Assembly: GCA_030839105.1 (NCBI GenBank)
Contig: JAUZEI010000510.1
Span: forward strand, 1-7,501
DNA: 7,501 nucleotides
Origin: Actinomycetota bacterium
Lineage (GTDB): Bacteria; Actinomycetota; Acidimicrobiia; IMCC26256; PALSA-610
Reading direction: 5' to 3'
This document shows, one piece after another, positions 1 through 4,541 of this stretch (positions are counted from its first letter, which is position 1; the number at the start of each line of letters is the position of its first letter). A program made the translations under genes and the position numbers. A model generated the notes under the pieces. That model saw only the letters and a program-made list of their open reading frames with translations, ran no database searches and had not been told where the DNA came from.

Positions 1-16
1 GACAGTTTGGCGCGTT

Positions 17-39
17 CCCGAGCGGGCCGGGCTCCCGGG
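17..39 (-). terminator. Possible hairpin after glbO
   Basis: Seventeen bases beyond the glbO stop, CCCGAGC (17-23) can pair with GCTC (31-34) and GGG (37-39), leaving two bulged C residues and a 7-base loop. No T-run follows on the minus strand. Actinobacterial terminators often lack a U tract, so a terminator role is possible, but GC-rich DNA forms such stems readily. Confidence 0.25.
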
Positions 40-55
40 CGGACTTCGGACCCGT

Positions 56-427
56 TCAGGTGTTGATCATCGCCGTCGACGCCATCTGGAAGTAGTCACG
101 CATCATCTGCCGGGCGGTTTCGGGCGCGTCGACCTCGTCGAGCGCGGCGAGCATCGCGGTCAGCCACGCGTCGCGCTCGGGACCGCCGATGGCGAACGGT
201 GCATGCCGCATCCGCAGCCGCGGGTGACCCTTCTCCGCGCTGTAGTCGGGCGGCCCACCCCAGTACTGGCCGAGGAAGAGGGCGAGCGCTCGCATGCCCG
301 GACCGAGGTCGGTGGGATAGAGCGGTCGCAGCGTCGGATCGGCTTCGACGCGCGTGTAGAAGCGTTCGACGAGTGTGTCGAAGAACGGTTGGCCACCCAC
401 GACCTCGAAGACGGTTACCTCGGTCAT
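56..427 (-). CDS. glbO: Group II truncated haemoglobin (GlbO type)
   Basis: A 123-residue cytosolic haem protein of the 2-on-2 globin family, group II (TrHbO). Family members bind oxygen and related ligands and are linked to NO or peroxide handling and respiration. The key residues stand where mycobacterial GlbO has them: Tyr24 (B10) in RFY, Tyr37 (CD1) in LYP, proximal His75 in RMRHAPF, and Trp88 (G8) in RDAWL. The block QYWGGP followed by YSAEKGHPRLRMRHAPF is diagnostic of the group. Length is normal. The ATG at 427 is chosen because the GlbO match begins there and GAGGAA lies 10 bases upstream; the longer open frame upstream is antisense to the neighbouring SET gene. It diverges from that gene with 18 bases between start codons. 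Nothing looks damaged. Confidence 0.95.
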   Translation of the reverse strand: MTEVTVFEVVGGQPFFDTLVERFYTRVEADPTLRPLYPTDLGPGMRALALFLGQYWGGPPDYSAEKGHPRLRMRHAPFAIGGPERDAWLTAMLAALDEVDAPETARQMMRDYFQMASTAMINT

Positions 428-433
428 GGCCGG

Positions 434-439
434 TACATT
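434..439 (+). promoter_or_regulatory. -10 element TACATT before SET gene
   Basis: TACATT fits the actinobacterial TAnnnT -10 consensus and lies 6 bases before the GTG at 446, the spacing expected for a leaderless transcript. No clear -35 is visible; its position would fall inside glbO. The element overlaps the leader and ribosome site of glbO, so the two divergent genes may interfere with each other. Confidence 0.45.
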
Positions 440-445
440 CCTCGT

Positions 446-934
446 GTGCGGCAGTCGTGGCTTCATCCGAGCGCGCAGACGCGCCCGACGGCGACGAAGG
501 GTACCGGCGTGTTCGCGGTCGACGCGATCCCGGCGAACACCACCGTGGCCGGCTTCGGCGGTCATGTCGTCGACGGTCGTGAGCTCGAGGATCTCGGCGA
601 GGCGGTGCGCATCCATGCGCTGCAGATCGACGACGACCTCTTCCTCGCGAGCACGCCCCCGTTCGATTCGGCCGACTACGTGAACCACTCGTGCGACCCC
701 AACTGCGGCATCGTCGGATCGGTGCTGCTCGTCGCCAGGCGCGACATCGAGGCGGGCGAGGAGTTGTGCTTCGACTACGCGATGACCGACTCCGACGACT
801 ACGACATGTTCACGTGCACATGCGGTGCCGATCGATGCCGGGGCGTCGTCACCGGCGACGACTGGAAGCAGCCCGAGCTACGCGACCGCTACGCGGGCTG
901 GTACTCCACCTATCTCGCCCGCCGGCTCTCGTAA
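446..934 (+). CDS. SET-domain protein (putative lysine methyltransferase)
   Basis: A 162-residue protein that is essentially a single SET domain with a short post-SET region. SET domains transfer methyl from S-adenosylmethionine to protein lysines; the substrate here is unknown. Visible hallmarks are an N-terminal GTGVFA (about residues 19-24), the cofactor/active-site motif NHSCDPN (80-86), GEELCFDY ending at Tyr111, and a post-SET CxCx4C (Cys124, Cys126, Cys131) that would bind zinc with a cysteine near the active site (Cys83 or Cys87). The GTG at 446 is preferred because SWLHP next to the start resembles the N-terminus of related bacterial SET proteins and a -10-like TACATT lies 6 bases before it. 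The open frame extends further upstream to 203, antisense to glbO, which is unlikely to be coding. It converges on the Fur-family gene. Confidence 0.85.
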   Translation: MRQSWLHPSAQTRPTATKGTGVFAVDAIPANTTVAGFGGHVVDGRELEDLGEAVRIHALQIDDDLFLASTPPFDSADYVNHSCDPNCGIVGSVLLVARRDIEAGEELCFDYAMTDSDDYDMFTCTCGADRCRGVVTGDDWKQPELRDRYAGWYSTYLARRLS

Positions 935-938
935 CGCT

Positions 939-961
939 GCCCCGCGGGGCGCGTTGCGCCC
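939..961. terminator. Bidirectional hairpin between convergent genes
   Basis: The 31-base gap between two convergent stop codons holds a perfect 12-base palindrome (GCCCCGCGGGGC, 939-950) and an overlapping hairpin, GGGCGC (947-952), loop GTT, GCGCCC (956-961). The two structures share bases 947-950 and are alternatives. Neither has a T-run. Position between convergent genes favours a shared terminator. Confidence 0.4.
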
Positions 962-965
962 GGAA

Positions 966-1421
966 TCAGGGCGTGCAGTCCGAGCACAGGCCGACGAGAT
1001 CGAGGCGGTGGTGCTCGGTCACGAAGCCCGCGTGGCGAGCGGCCTCGTCGATCGCCGCCGCGACCGAACGTTCCACCGCGGCGGTCGCCGGGAGATCGTC
1101 GACGCGCCCGCAGTTCGAGCACACCAGATGGTGGTGGTGCCCGGTGAGATCCTCGGCGAGCTCGTAGCGCGCGAAGTCGGCGTGGGTCACGAGCCGGTGC
1201 ACGACGCGGGCCTGTTCGAGCACCACGAGATTCCGGTACAGAGAGCTCTGGGCGAGCTCGGCCCGCGCGTCGAGGATCTCGGGAATCGTCAGCGGTCGGT
1301 CGGCCGCCTCGAGCACGTCGACGATGCAGCGGCGCGTCGGAGTGAGCCGCTGCTTCTGGGAATGCAGCAGCGCCGAGATGGTCTCGTGCAGCCGCGCCGG
1401 GCGCGGAGCGTTCGCCGCCAT
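966..1421 (-). CDS. Fur-family metal-responsive repressor
   Basis: A 151-residue DNA-binding repressor of the Fur/Zur/PerR family, which senses metal or oxidant and controls uptake or defence genes. The winged helix covers about residues 12-80, with the recognition segment SSLYRNLVVLE (59-69). The dimerisation domain has HHHHLVCSNCG (95-105) and a second CxxC at 146-149; the pairs Cys101/Cys104 and Cys146/Cys149 form the structural zinc site. Of the likely sensor ligands, His80, Glu87 and the His95-98 run are visible. Glu87 stands in YEL, where Zur proteins have a cysteine, so Zur is not favoured, but the metal cannot be assigned. The ATG at 1421 is chosen over upstream starts because the family match begins about ten residues later and TACACT lies 8 bases before it. 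It diverges from the SirB1-like gene and may regulate it. Confidence 0.9.
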   Translation of the reverse strand: MAANAPRPARLHETISALLHSQKQRLTPTRRCIVDVLEAADRPLTIPEILDARAELAQSSLYRNLVVLEQARVVHRLVTHADFARYELAEDLTGHHHHLVCSNCGRVDDLPATAAVERSVAAAIDEAARHAGFVTEHHRLDLVGLCSDCTP

Positions 1422-1429
1422 TGGTTGCG

Positions 1430-1435
1430 AGTGTA
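1430..1435 (-). promoter_or_regulatory. -10 element TACACT before the Fur-family gene
   Basis: Read on the minus strand, TACACT is followed by 8 bases and then the ATG at 1421, consistent with transcription starting at or next to the start codon. No convincing -35 is seen. The element is within 10 bases of the divergent TACCGT on the other strand, so a repressor bound here could control both genes, including autoregulation. Confidence 0.5.
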
Positions 1436-1439
1436 CGGG

Positions 1440-1445
1440 TACCGT
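1440..1445 (+). promoter_or_regulatory. -10 element TACCGT before SirB1-like gene
   Basis: TACCGT fits TAnnnT and precedes the ATG at 1454 by 8 bases, so a leaderless transcript is likely. No ribosome site is visible before that ATG, which supports the reading. No good -35 is present. Confidence 0.45.
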
Positions 1446-1453
1446 CGTCGTCC

Positions 1454-2155
1454 ATGCCCCCGTCGTCTGGTGACGCCACGGAACGATTCGCGGCAACAGT
1501 CGCGGCGTCGGCCGGCGAGATGCGACTCGATGTCGCGGCCTTCTGTCTGGCCGCGCACGCCCACCCGAAGCTCGACATCGACGCCGCGTGTGCTCGGCTC
1601 GACGAGCTCGCGGCCGGATGCCCGACGCCGACCTTCGACGGCATGCGCGCCTACCTCTTCGACACCCTCGGTTTCCGCGGCAACGCGAACGACTACGGCG
1701 ATCCCGAGAACTCGTTTCTCGACGCGGTGCTCGAACGCCGAATGGGCATCCCGATCACGCTCGCGGTCGTCGCCATCGAGGTCGGACGACGCATCGGAAC
1801 GCCTGTGCACGGCGTCGGTATGCCCGGCCACTTCCTCGTGATGGACGCGGCGCGCGACGGTGTCTGGTGCGACCCATTCCACGGCGGCGAGCTGCTCGAC
1901 ATCGAGGGGTGCCGGCAGGTCTTCGCCCGCGTCCACGGGAACGCCCGCGGTTTTTCGCGCGCGTTGCTCGCGCCGACCGAACCCCACGCCATCATCGCCC
2001 GCATGCTCGGGAACCTCGAGAGCGGTCGCCTCGCGGCCGACCCGATGGCGCTCGGGTGGCTGTGCGAGTTGCACATGTCGTTGCCCGACCTTCCCGCCGA
2101 CCAACGCGAGCGCCTGGCGACGACGAAGCGCGCGGTTCGCTCGCGCTGGAACTAG
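1454..2155 (+). CDS. SirB1 family, transglutaminase-like protein
   Basis: A 233-residue protein of the SirB1/transglutaminase-like core family, whose biochemical function is not established. The diagnostic central block is present: NSFLDAVLERRMGIPITL (residues 86-103), then an alpha helix with EVGRR, then GVGMPGHFLV (120-129), and DPFHGGELL (140-148). His126 and Asp140 match two residues of a transglutaminase-like triad. The position in RMGIPITL where a catalytic cysteine might be expected has none, as I recall is usual for SirB1 proteins, so enzymatic activity is doubtful. The ATG at 1454 is preferred to the TTG at 1421, which would overlap the start of the divergent Fur gene. The next gene begins 13 bases downstream and is probably translated from the same mRNA. 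Confidence 0.85.
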   Translation: MPPSSGDATERFAATVAASAGEMRLDVAAFCLAAHAHPKLDIDAACARLDELAAGCPTPTFDGMRAYLFDTLGFRGNANDYGDPENSFLDAVLERRMGIPITLAVVAIEVGRRIGTPVHGVGMPGHFLVMDAARDGVWCDPFHGGELLDIEGCRQVFARVHGNARGFSRALLAPTEPHAIIARMLGNLESGRLAADPMALGWLCELHMSLPDLPADQRERLATTKRAVRSRWN

Positions 2156-2159
2156 GAAA
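2154..2159 (+). promoter_or_regulatory. Ribosome binding site AGGAAA overlapping a stop
   Basis: AGGAAA shares its first two bases with the TAG that ends the SirB1-like gene and lies 9 bases before the GTG at 2169. It decides between that GTG and the ATGs at 2199 and 2205, which have no such site. It implies that translation of the two genes is coupled. Confidence 0.5.
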
Positions 2160-2168
2160 CGTGAGACC

Positions 2169-2807
2169 GTGACCACCGTTCCCGGCGCGACCATCACCAT
2201 GCCGATGTTCCCGCTCGGCACGGTGCTCTTCCCGTACGCGTTGCTCCCGTTGCACGTGTTCGAGCCGCGCTACCGACTGATGACGCGCCACGTGCTGGAC
2301 GGCGACCGCGAGTTCGGCGTCGTGCTGATCGAGCGCGGCAGCGAGGTCGGCGGCGGCGATACTCGCTTCGGCGTCGCGACCGTCGCACGCGTCGTGCAGG
2401 CGGGGGAGATGCCCGACGGTCGCTACGCGTTGACGACCGTCGGCGTGCGCCGCGTGCGCGTCGTGAGCTGGCTCCCCGATGATCCCTATCCTCGGGCCGA
2501 GGTCGAAGTGCTCGACGACGCGCCCGCGGGTCCGGCCGACGCCGACGCGCGCACGCGCGTGGTCGAGGCGCTCGCGCGTGCGACCGAGCTCGCGCGACGT
2601 ATCGATCCGCGCGTTGCCGATGCACCCGCGCTCGATCCCGATCCGATACGCGCGTCGTACGAGGCCGCGGCGCTCGCGCCGATCGGTCCCCTGGACGCGC
2701 AACGACTTCTGGCGACCGACACCGCGAGCACACGGCTCGACCTGCTCGCCGGCATGCTCTACGAGCACGGTCTCGAGATCCGCGCCCGCTTCGGTTTGGA
2801 CGAGTGA
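2169..2807 (+). CDS. LON substrate-binding-domain protein
   Basis: A 212-residue protein made of the N-terminal substrate-binding (PUA-like) domain of Lon without the ATPase or protease parts. The family signature MFPLGTVLFP followed by LLPLHVFEPRYR (residues 13-36) is clear, then beta-rich sequence with FGVVLIERG and FGVATVARVV, and a helical C-terminal half from about residue 115 to 210. Stand-alone proteins of this kind are widespread; they are thought to bind peptides or unfolded proteins, but the role is unproven. It cannot cleave protein itself. The start is taken as GTG 2169 because of AGGAAA upstream. If translation began at ATG 2199 or 2205, the protein would lose 10-12 residues with no conserved part affected. 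It appears to share an operon with the SirB1-like gene. Confidence 0.85.
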   Translation: MTTVPGATITMPMFPLGTVLFPYALLPLHVFEPRYRLMTRHVLDGDREFGVVLIERGSEVGGGDTRFGVATVARVVQAGEMPDGRYALTTVGVRRVRVVSWLPDDPYPRAEVEVLDDAPAGPADADARTRVVEALARATELARRIDPRVADAPALDPDPIRASYEAAALAPIGPLDAQRLLATDTASTRLDLLAGMLYEHGLEIRARFGLDE

Positions 2808-2826
2808 CCGATTCCGATCCGGTGGG

Positions 2827-2832
2827 TATCGT
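2827..2832 (+). promoter_or_regulatory. -10 element TATCGT before DksA-like gene
   Basis: TATCGT fits TAnnnT and is followed by 7 bases and the ATG at 2840, again a leaderless arrangement. It lies in the 32-base gap after the LON-domain gene, suggesting that a new transcript starts here. This also favours the ATG at 2840 over the in-frame GTG at 2804, which would overlap the preceding stop. Confidence 0.5.
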
Positions 2833-2839
2833 GCTGCGC

Positions 2840-3202
2840 ATGACCGAGAACGTGGACGAAGCGGCGGCCCGCGAGCGACTGGAGCGCGAACGCGCCCGGG
2901 TCGGCGAGCTCATCTCCGGATTGCGCAACGAGGGGCTCGACACGGAGCAGGCCGACCAGTCCGGCGACGTCGCGAGCTTCGACTCGAACCAAGAGGACCA
3001 GGGTGCGGAGATGATCGAGCGCGAGAAGGACCTCGCGATTCTCGAACGTCTCGAAACCGACCTGGCGGAGATCGAAGCCGCGTTGCAGCGACTCGACGAC
3101 GGCACGTACGGGGTCGACGAGGCAACGGGCGAGCCCATCTCACCGGAGCGCCTCGCCGCGCTCCCGACCGCGCGCACGAACGTTCCGCCTCCGGGTTCGT
3201 GA
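2840..3202 (+). CDS. TraR/DksA-like protein without zinc cysteines
   Basis: A 120-residue, strongly acidic, coiled-coil protein related to TraR/DksA (closest in pattern to the YteA type). DksA proteins enter the RNA polymerase secondary channel through a coiled coil and alter initiation. Here helices run from about 5 to 30 and 56 to 86, joined by a tip region with DSNQEDQGAEMIEREKD (48-64), followed by LDDGTYGV and GEPISPERLAALP. In ordinary members that tail holds a four-cysteine zinc finger. By alignment with the usual pattern the four positions are Asp93, Thr96, Asn114 and Pro117, and the protein has no cysteine at all. The fold must therefore be held another way. The MoaD-like gene starts 7 bases after its stop and may be co-transcribed. 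Function in this organism is inferred only. Confidence 0.8.
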   Translation: MTENVDEAAARERLERERARVGELISGLRNEGLDTEQADQSGDVASFDSNQEDQGAEMIEREKDLAILERLETDLAEIEAALQRLDDGTYGVDEATGEPISPERLAALPTARTNVPPPGS

Positions 3203-3209
3203 CCCGTTC

Positions 3210-3467
3210 GTGATCGTGCGGTTGCTGATGTTCGCGGCGGCCCGCGAGGCCGCCGGCCGCAATCACGACGAATACGAGTTGGCATCGGGCGCGTCGCTCG
3301 ATGCTCTGTTGACCGCAGCCGTCGATCGCTACGGCGAGCCGTTTGCGCAGGTGCTCGCGACGTCGCGCGTGTGGGTGAACGGTGACGAGCCCCCGTCCGG
3401 TGGGGCGACCCGACTGCAGGCCGACGACGAGGTCGCGGTGCTCCCCCCTGTCAGCGGCGGCGCCTGA
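3210..3467 (+). CDS. MoaD/ThiS-like sulfur carrier protein
   Basis: An 85-residue ubiquitin-fold protein of the MoaD type. MoaD is the small subunit of molybdopterin synthase: its C-terminal Gly-Gly is adenylated and thiocarboxylated and donates sulfur to make the dithiolene. The pattern is typical: MFAAAREAAG near the N-terminus, VWVNGDEP in the middle, and DDEVAVLPPVSGG at the end. Unusually, an alanine follows the diglycine (GGC GGC GCC TGA), so the tail is Gly-Gly-Ala. The start is GTG 3210; no strong ribosome site is seen, and coupling to the gene 7 bases upstream is likely. No other molybdenum-cofactor gene is present in the window, so a role in another sulfur-transfer pathway remains possible. 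Confidence 0.85.
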   Translation: MIVRLLMFAAAREAAGRNHDEYELASGASLDALLTAAVDRYGEPFAQVLATSRVWVNGDEPPSGGATRLQADDEVAVLPPVSGGA

Positions 3468-3511
3468 GCCCGCCCTCCGCGACATTGGCCGCTCACTGCG
3501 AATTGCCCAGG

Positions 3512-3517
3512 TAGGGT
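3512..3517 (+). promoter_or_regulatory. Possible -10 element before RsiG-like gene
   Basis: TAGGGT lies 27 bases before the GTG at 3545, in the 77-base gap after the MoaD-like gene. If used, it would give a leader of about 20 bases containing a purine-rich GAGAGAGGTGAT. No well-spaced -35 is seen (TTGGCC at 3485-3490 is 21 bases away), so this is weak. Confidence 0.3.
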
Positions 3518-3544
3518 GAGCGTTCCGATCGGCGTGCGAGAGAG

Positions 3545-4060
3545 GTGATTCCGACGGAACGGATCCAACGTTTGGTCGATCCCGCGTATGTCGCGAAGCT
3601 CGACGCCCGCTCACTCGACGACCTGCGCGAGATGAAGGCGGAATGTAATCAGGTCGAAAACGCCCTGTCGTACGGCCGTCGGCTCGCGCAGGGCCGGATC
3701 GAGATTCTCGAGGCGGAGCACGAACGACGCGCGCGCGGCGGGTCGGTCGAAGACCTCGTCAAGGATCTGCCGCGGATCCTGAGCGGCGAGTCGGGTCGCT
3801 CGTCGATCACCGACACCCGGGTCCCGCCGCCCGACGCGCCCGCGCTCGAGCTGCACTGGCCCGACGGCCGCGAGCAGTTGATCGCCGACACGACACTCGC
3901 GCATCTGCCGGTGCTGCCGGCCGACGAGCTGGAATCGACACTCGAGCGCCTCCGCGCCTTCGAGCGCGAGCTCTCCGATCTTCGGCATTCCATGCACGCC
4001 GTGATCGACGTCGTCGAGCGCGAGATCGCGACGAGGCAGGTTGCCGGGACGACGGGCTGA
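3545..4060 (+). CDS. rsiG: RsiG-like c-di-GMP-binding anti-sigma factor
   Basis: A 171-residue protein, mostly two long helices, matching the RsiG family (older annotations call it aerial mycelium formation protein AmfC). In Streptomyces RsiG binds c-di-GMP through E-x3-S-x2-R-x3-Q-x3-D repeats in a coiled coil and then holds the sigma factor WhiG inactive. Both repeats can be read here: Glu38, Ser42, Arg45, Gln49, Glu53 in helix 1, and Glu140, Ser144, Arg147, His151, Asp155 in helix 2. The spacing is exact, with one substitution in each (Asp to Glu, Gln to His). The intervening region (about 60-125) contains a beta-like ELHWPDGRE. GTG 3545 sits inside an excellent ribosome-site-like GAGGTGAT, so the exact start is uncertain; the segment RIQRLVDPAYV is probably in the protein. 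Its stop overlaps the next start. No sigma factor gene is in the window. Confidence 0.8.
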   Translation: MIPTERIQRLVDPAYVAKLDARSLDDLREMKAECNQVENALSYGRRLAQGRIEILEAEHERRARGGSVEDLVKDLPRILSGESGRSSITDTRVPPPDAPALELHWPDGREQLIADTTLAHLPVLPADELESTLERLRAFERELSDLRHSMHAVIDVVEREIATRQVAGTTG

Positions 4061-4452
4061 TGCCCGAGTCGTTCGAGTCGCTCGAGACGCGACTCCACGA
4101 CCTCGGAGGGTTCATCCGCGATCAGCGCCGCAATGCCCGGCTGTCGTTGCGCAAACTGAGCGAGCTGGCCGGCATCTCGAACCCGTACCTCAGCCAGATC
4201 GAGCGCGGGCTTCGGAAGCCGTCGGCGGAGATCCTGCAATCGATCGCGCGGGGTCTTCGCATCTCGGCCGAAACGCTGTACGTCCGGGCCGGAATCCTCG
4301 ACGCCAATCCCGACGGCGAGCGGGCCGGCGCGGACCCCGTCGGCGCCATCGTCGGTGATCCGACGATCAACGATCGCCAGAAGCAGGCGCTCATCGAGAT
4401 CTACCGGTCGTTCCAGGCCGAGAACGCCTCCCGCGACGCCGAAGCCGGCTGA
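4060..4452 (+). CDS. XRE-family helix-turn-helix regulator
   Basis: A 130-residue DNA-binding protein. The Cro/C1-type helix-turn-helix covers about residues 18-75: GGFIRDQRRNARLS, then LSELAGISNPYLSQIERG (33-50) with the recognition helix, then PSAEILQSIARGLRIS and ETLYVRAGIL. The C-terminal part (about 100-125) is a separate helix, INDRQKQALIEIYRSF, with no sensor domain that I recognise. The arrangement resembles small mycobacterial regulators of the Rv0474 type, a match made from memory. Its ATG shares one base with the TGA of the RsiG-like gene (TGATG), so the two proteins are almost certainly made from one mRNA and may act in one pathway. Target genes are unknown; mshA is next downstream. 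Confidence 0.85.
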   Translation: MPESFESLETRLHDLGGFIRDQRRNARLSLRKLSELAGISNPYLSQIERGLRKPSAEILQSIARGLRISAETLYVRAGILDANPDGERAGADPVGAIVGDPTINDRQKQALIEIYRSFQAENASRDAEAG

Positions 4453-4461
4453 GCGTCCGCG

Positions 4462-4489
4462 GTCGGCGGGAACCCGACGCCCGGCCGAC
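4462..4489 (+). terminator. Possible hairpin after XRE regulator gene
   Basis: GTCGGC (4462-4467) can pair with GCCGAC (4484-4489), extended by GGG (4468-4470) with CCC (4480-4482) past one bulged G. It starts 10 bases after the regulator's stop and precedes the mshA promoter. No T-run follows, so it would be an atypical terminator. Confidence 0.35.
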
Positions 4490-4505
4490 TAGAGCCGCCC
4501 AGGGT

Positions 4506-4533
4506 CTGACGCGGCGCCCGGGTTAGCTACGAT
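4506..4533 (+). promoter_or_regulatory. mshA promoter, -10 TACGAT
   Basis: TACGAT (4528-4533) is a strong TAnnnT -10 and is followed by 8 bases and the mshA ATG at 4542. CTGACG (4506-4511), 16 bases upstream, resembles the TTGACr -35. There is no ribosome site before the ATG. Together these indicate a housekeeping promoter giving a leaderless mshA mRNA. Confidence 0.6.
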
Positions 4534-4541
4534 CCGACTCG

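Noticed and set aside
1..66. Open frame from the left edge ending at TGA 64-66, which could be the tail of a gene converging on glbO.
   Set aside because: About 21 codons of low-complexity sequence rich in Arg, Gly and Pro; other frames here are equally open. Nothing supports coding without the sequence to the left.
966..1421. Assigning the Fur-family protein as Zur because of HHHHLVC and two CxxC motifs.
   Set aside because: The structural CxxC pairs and histidines occur across the family, and the Zur-type cysteine is replaced by Glu87, so naming it would over-call.
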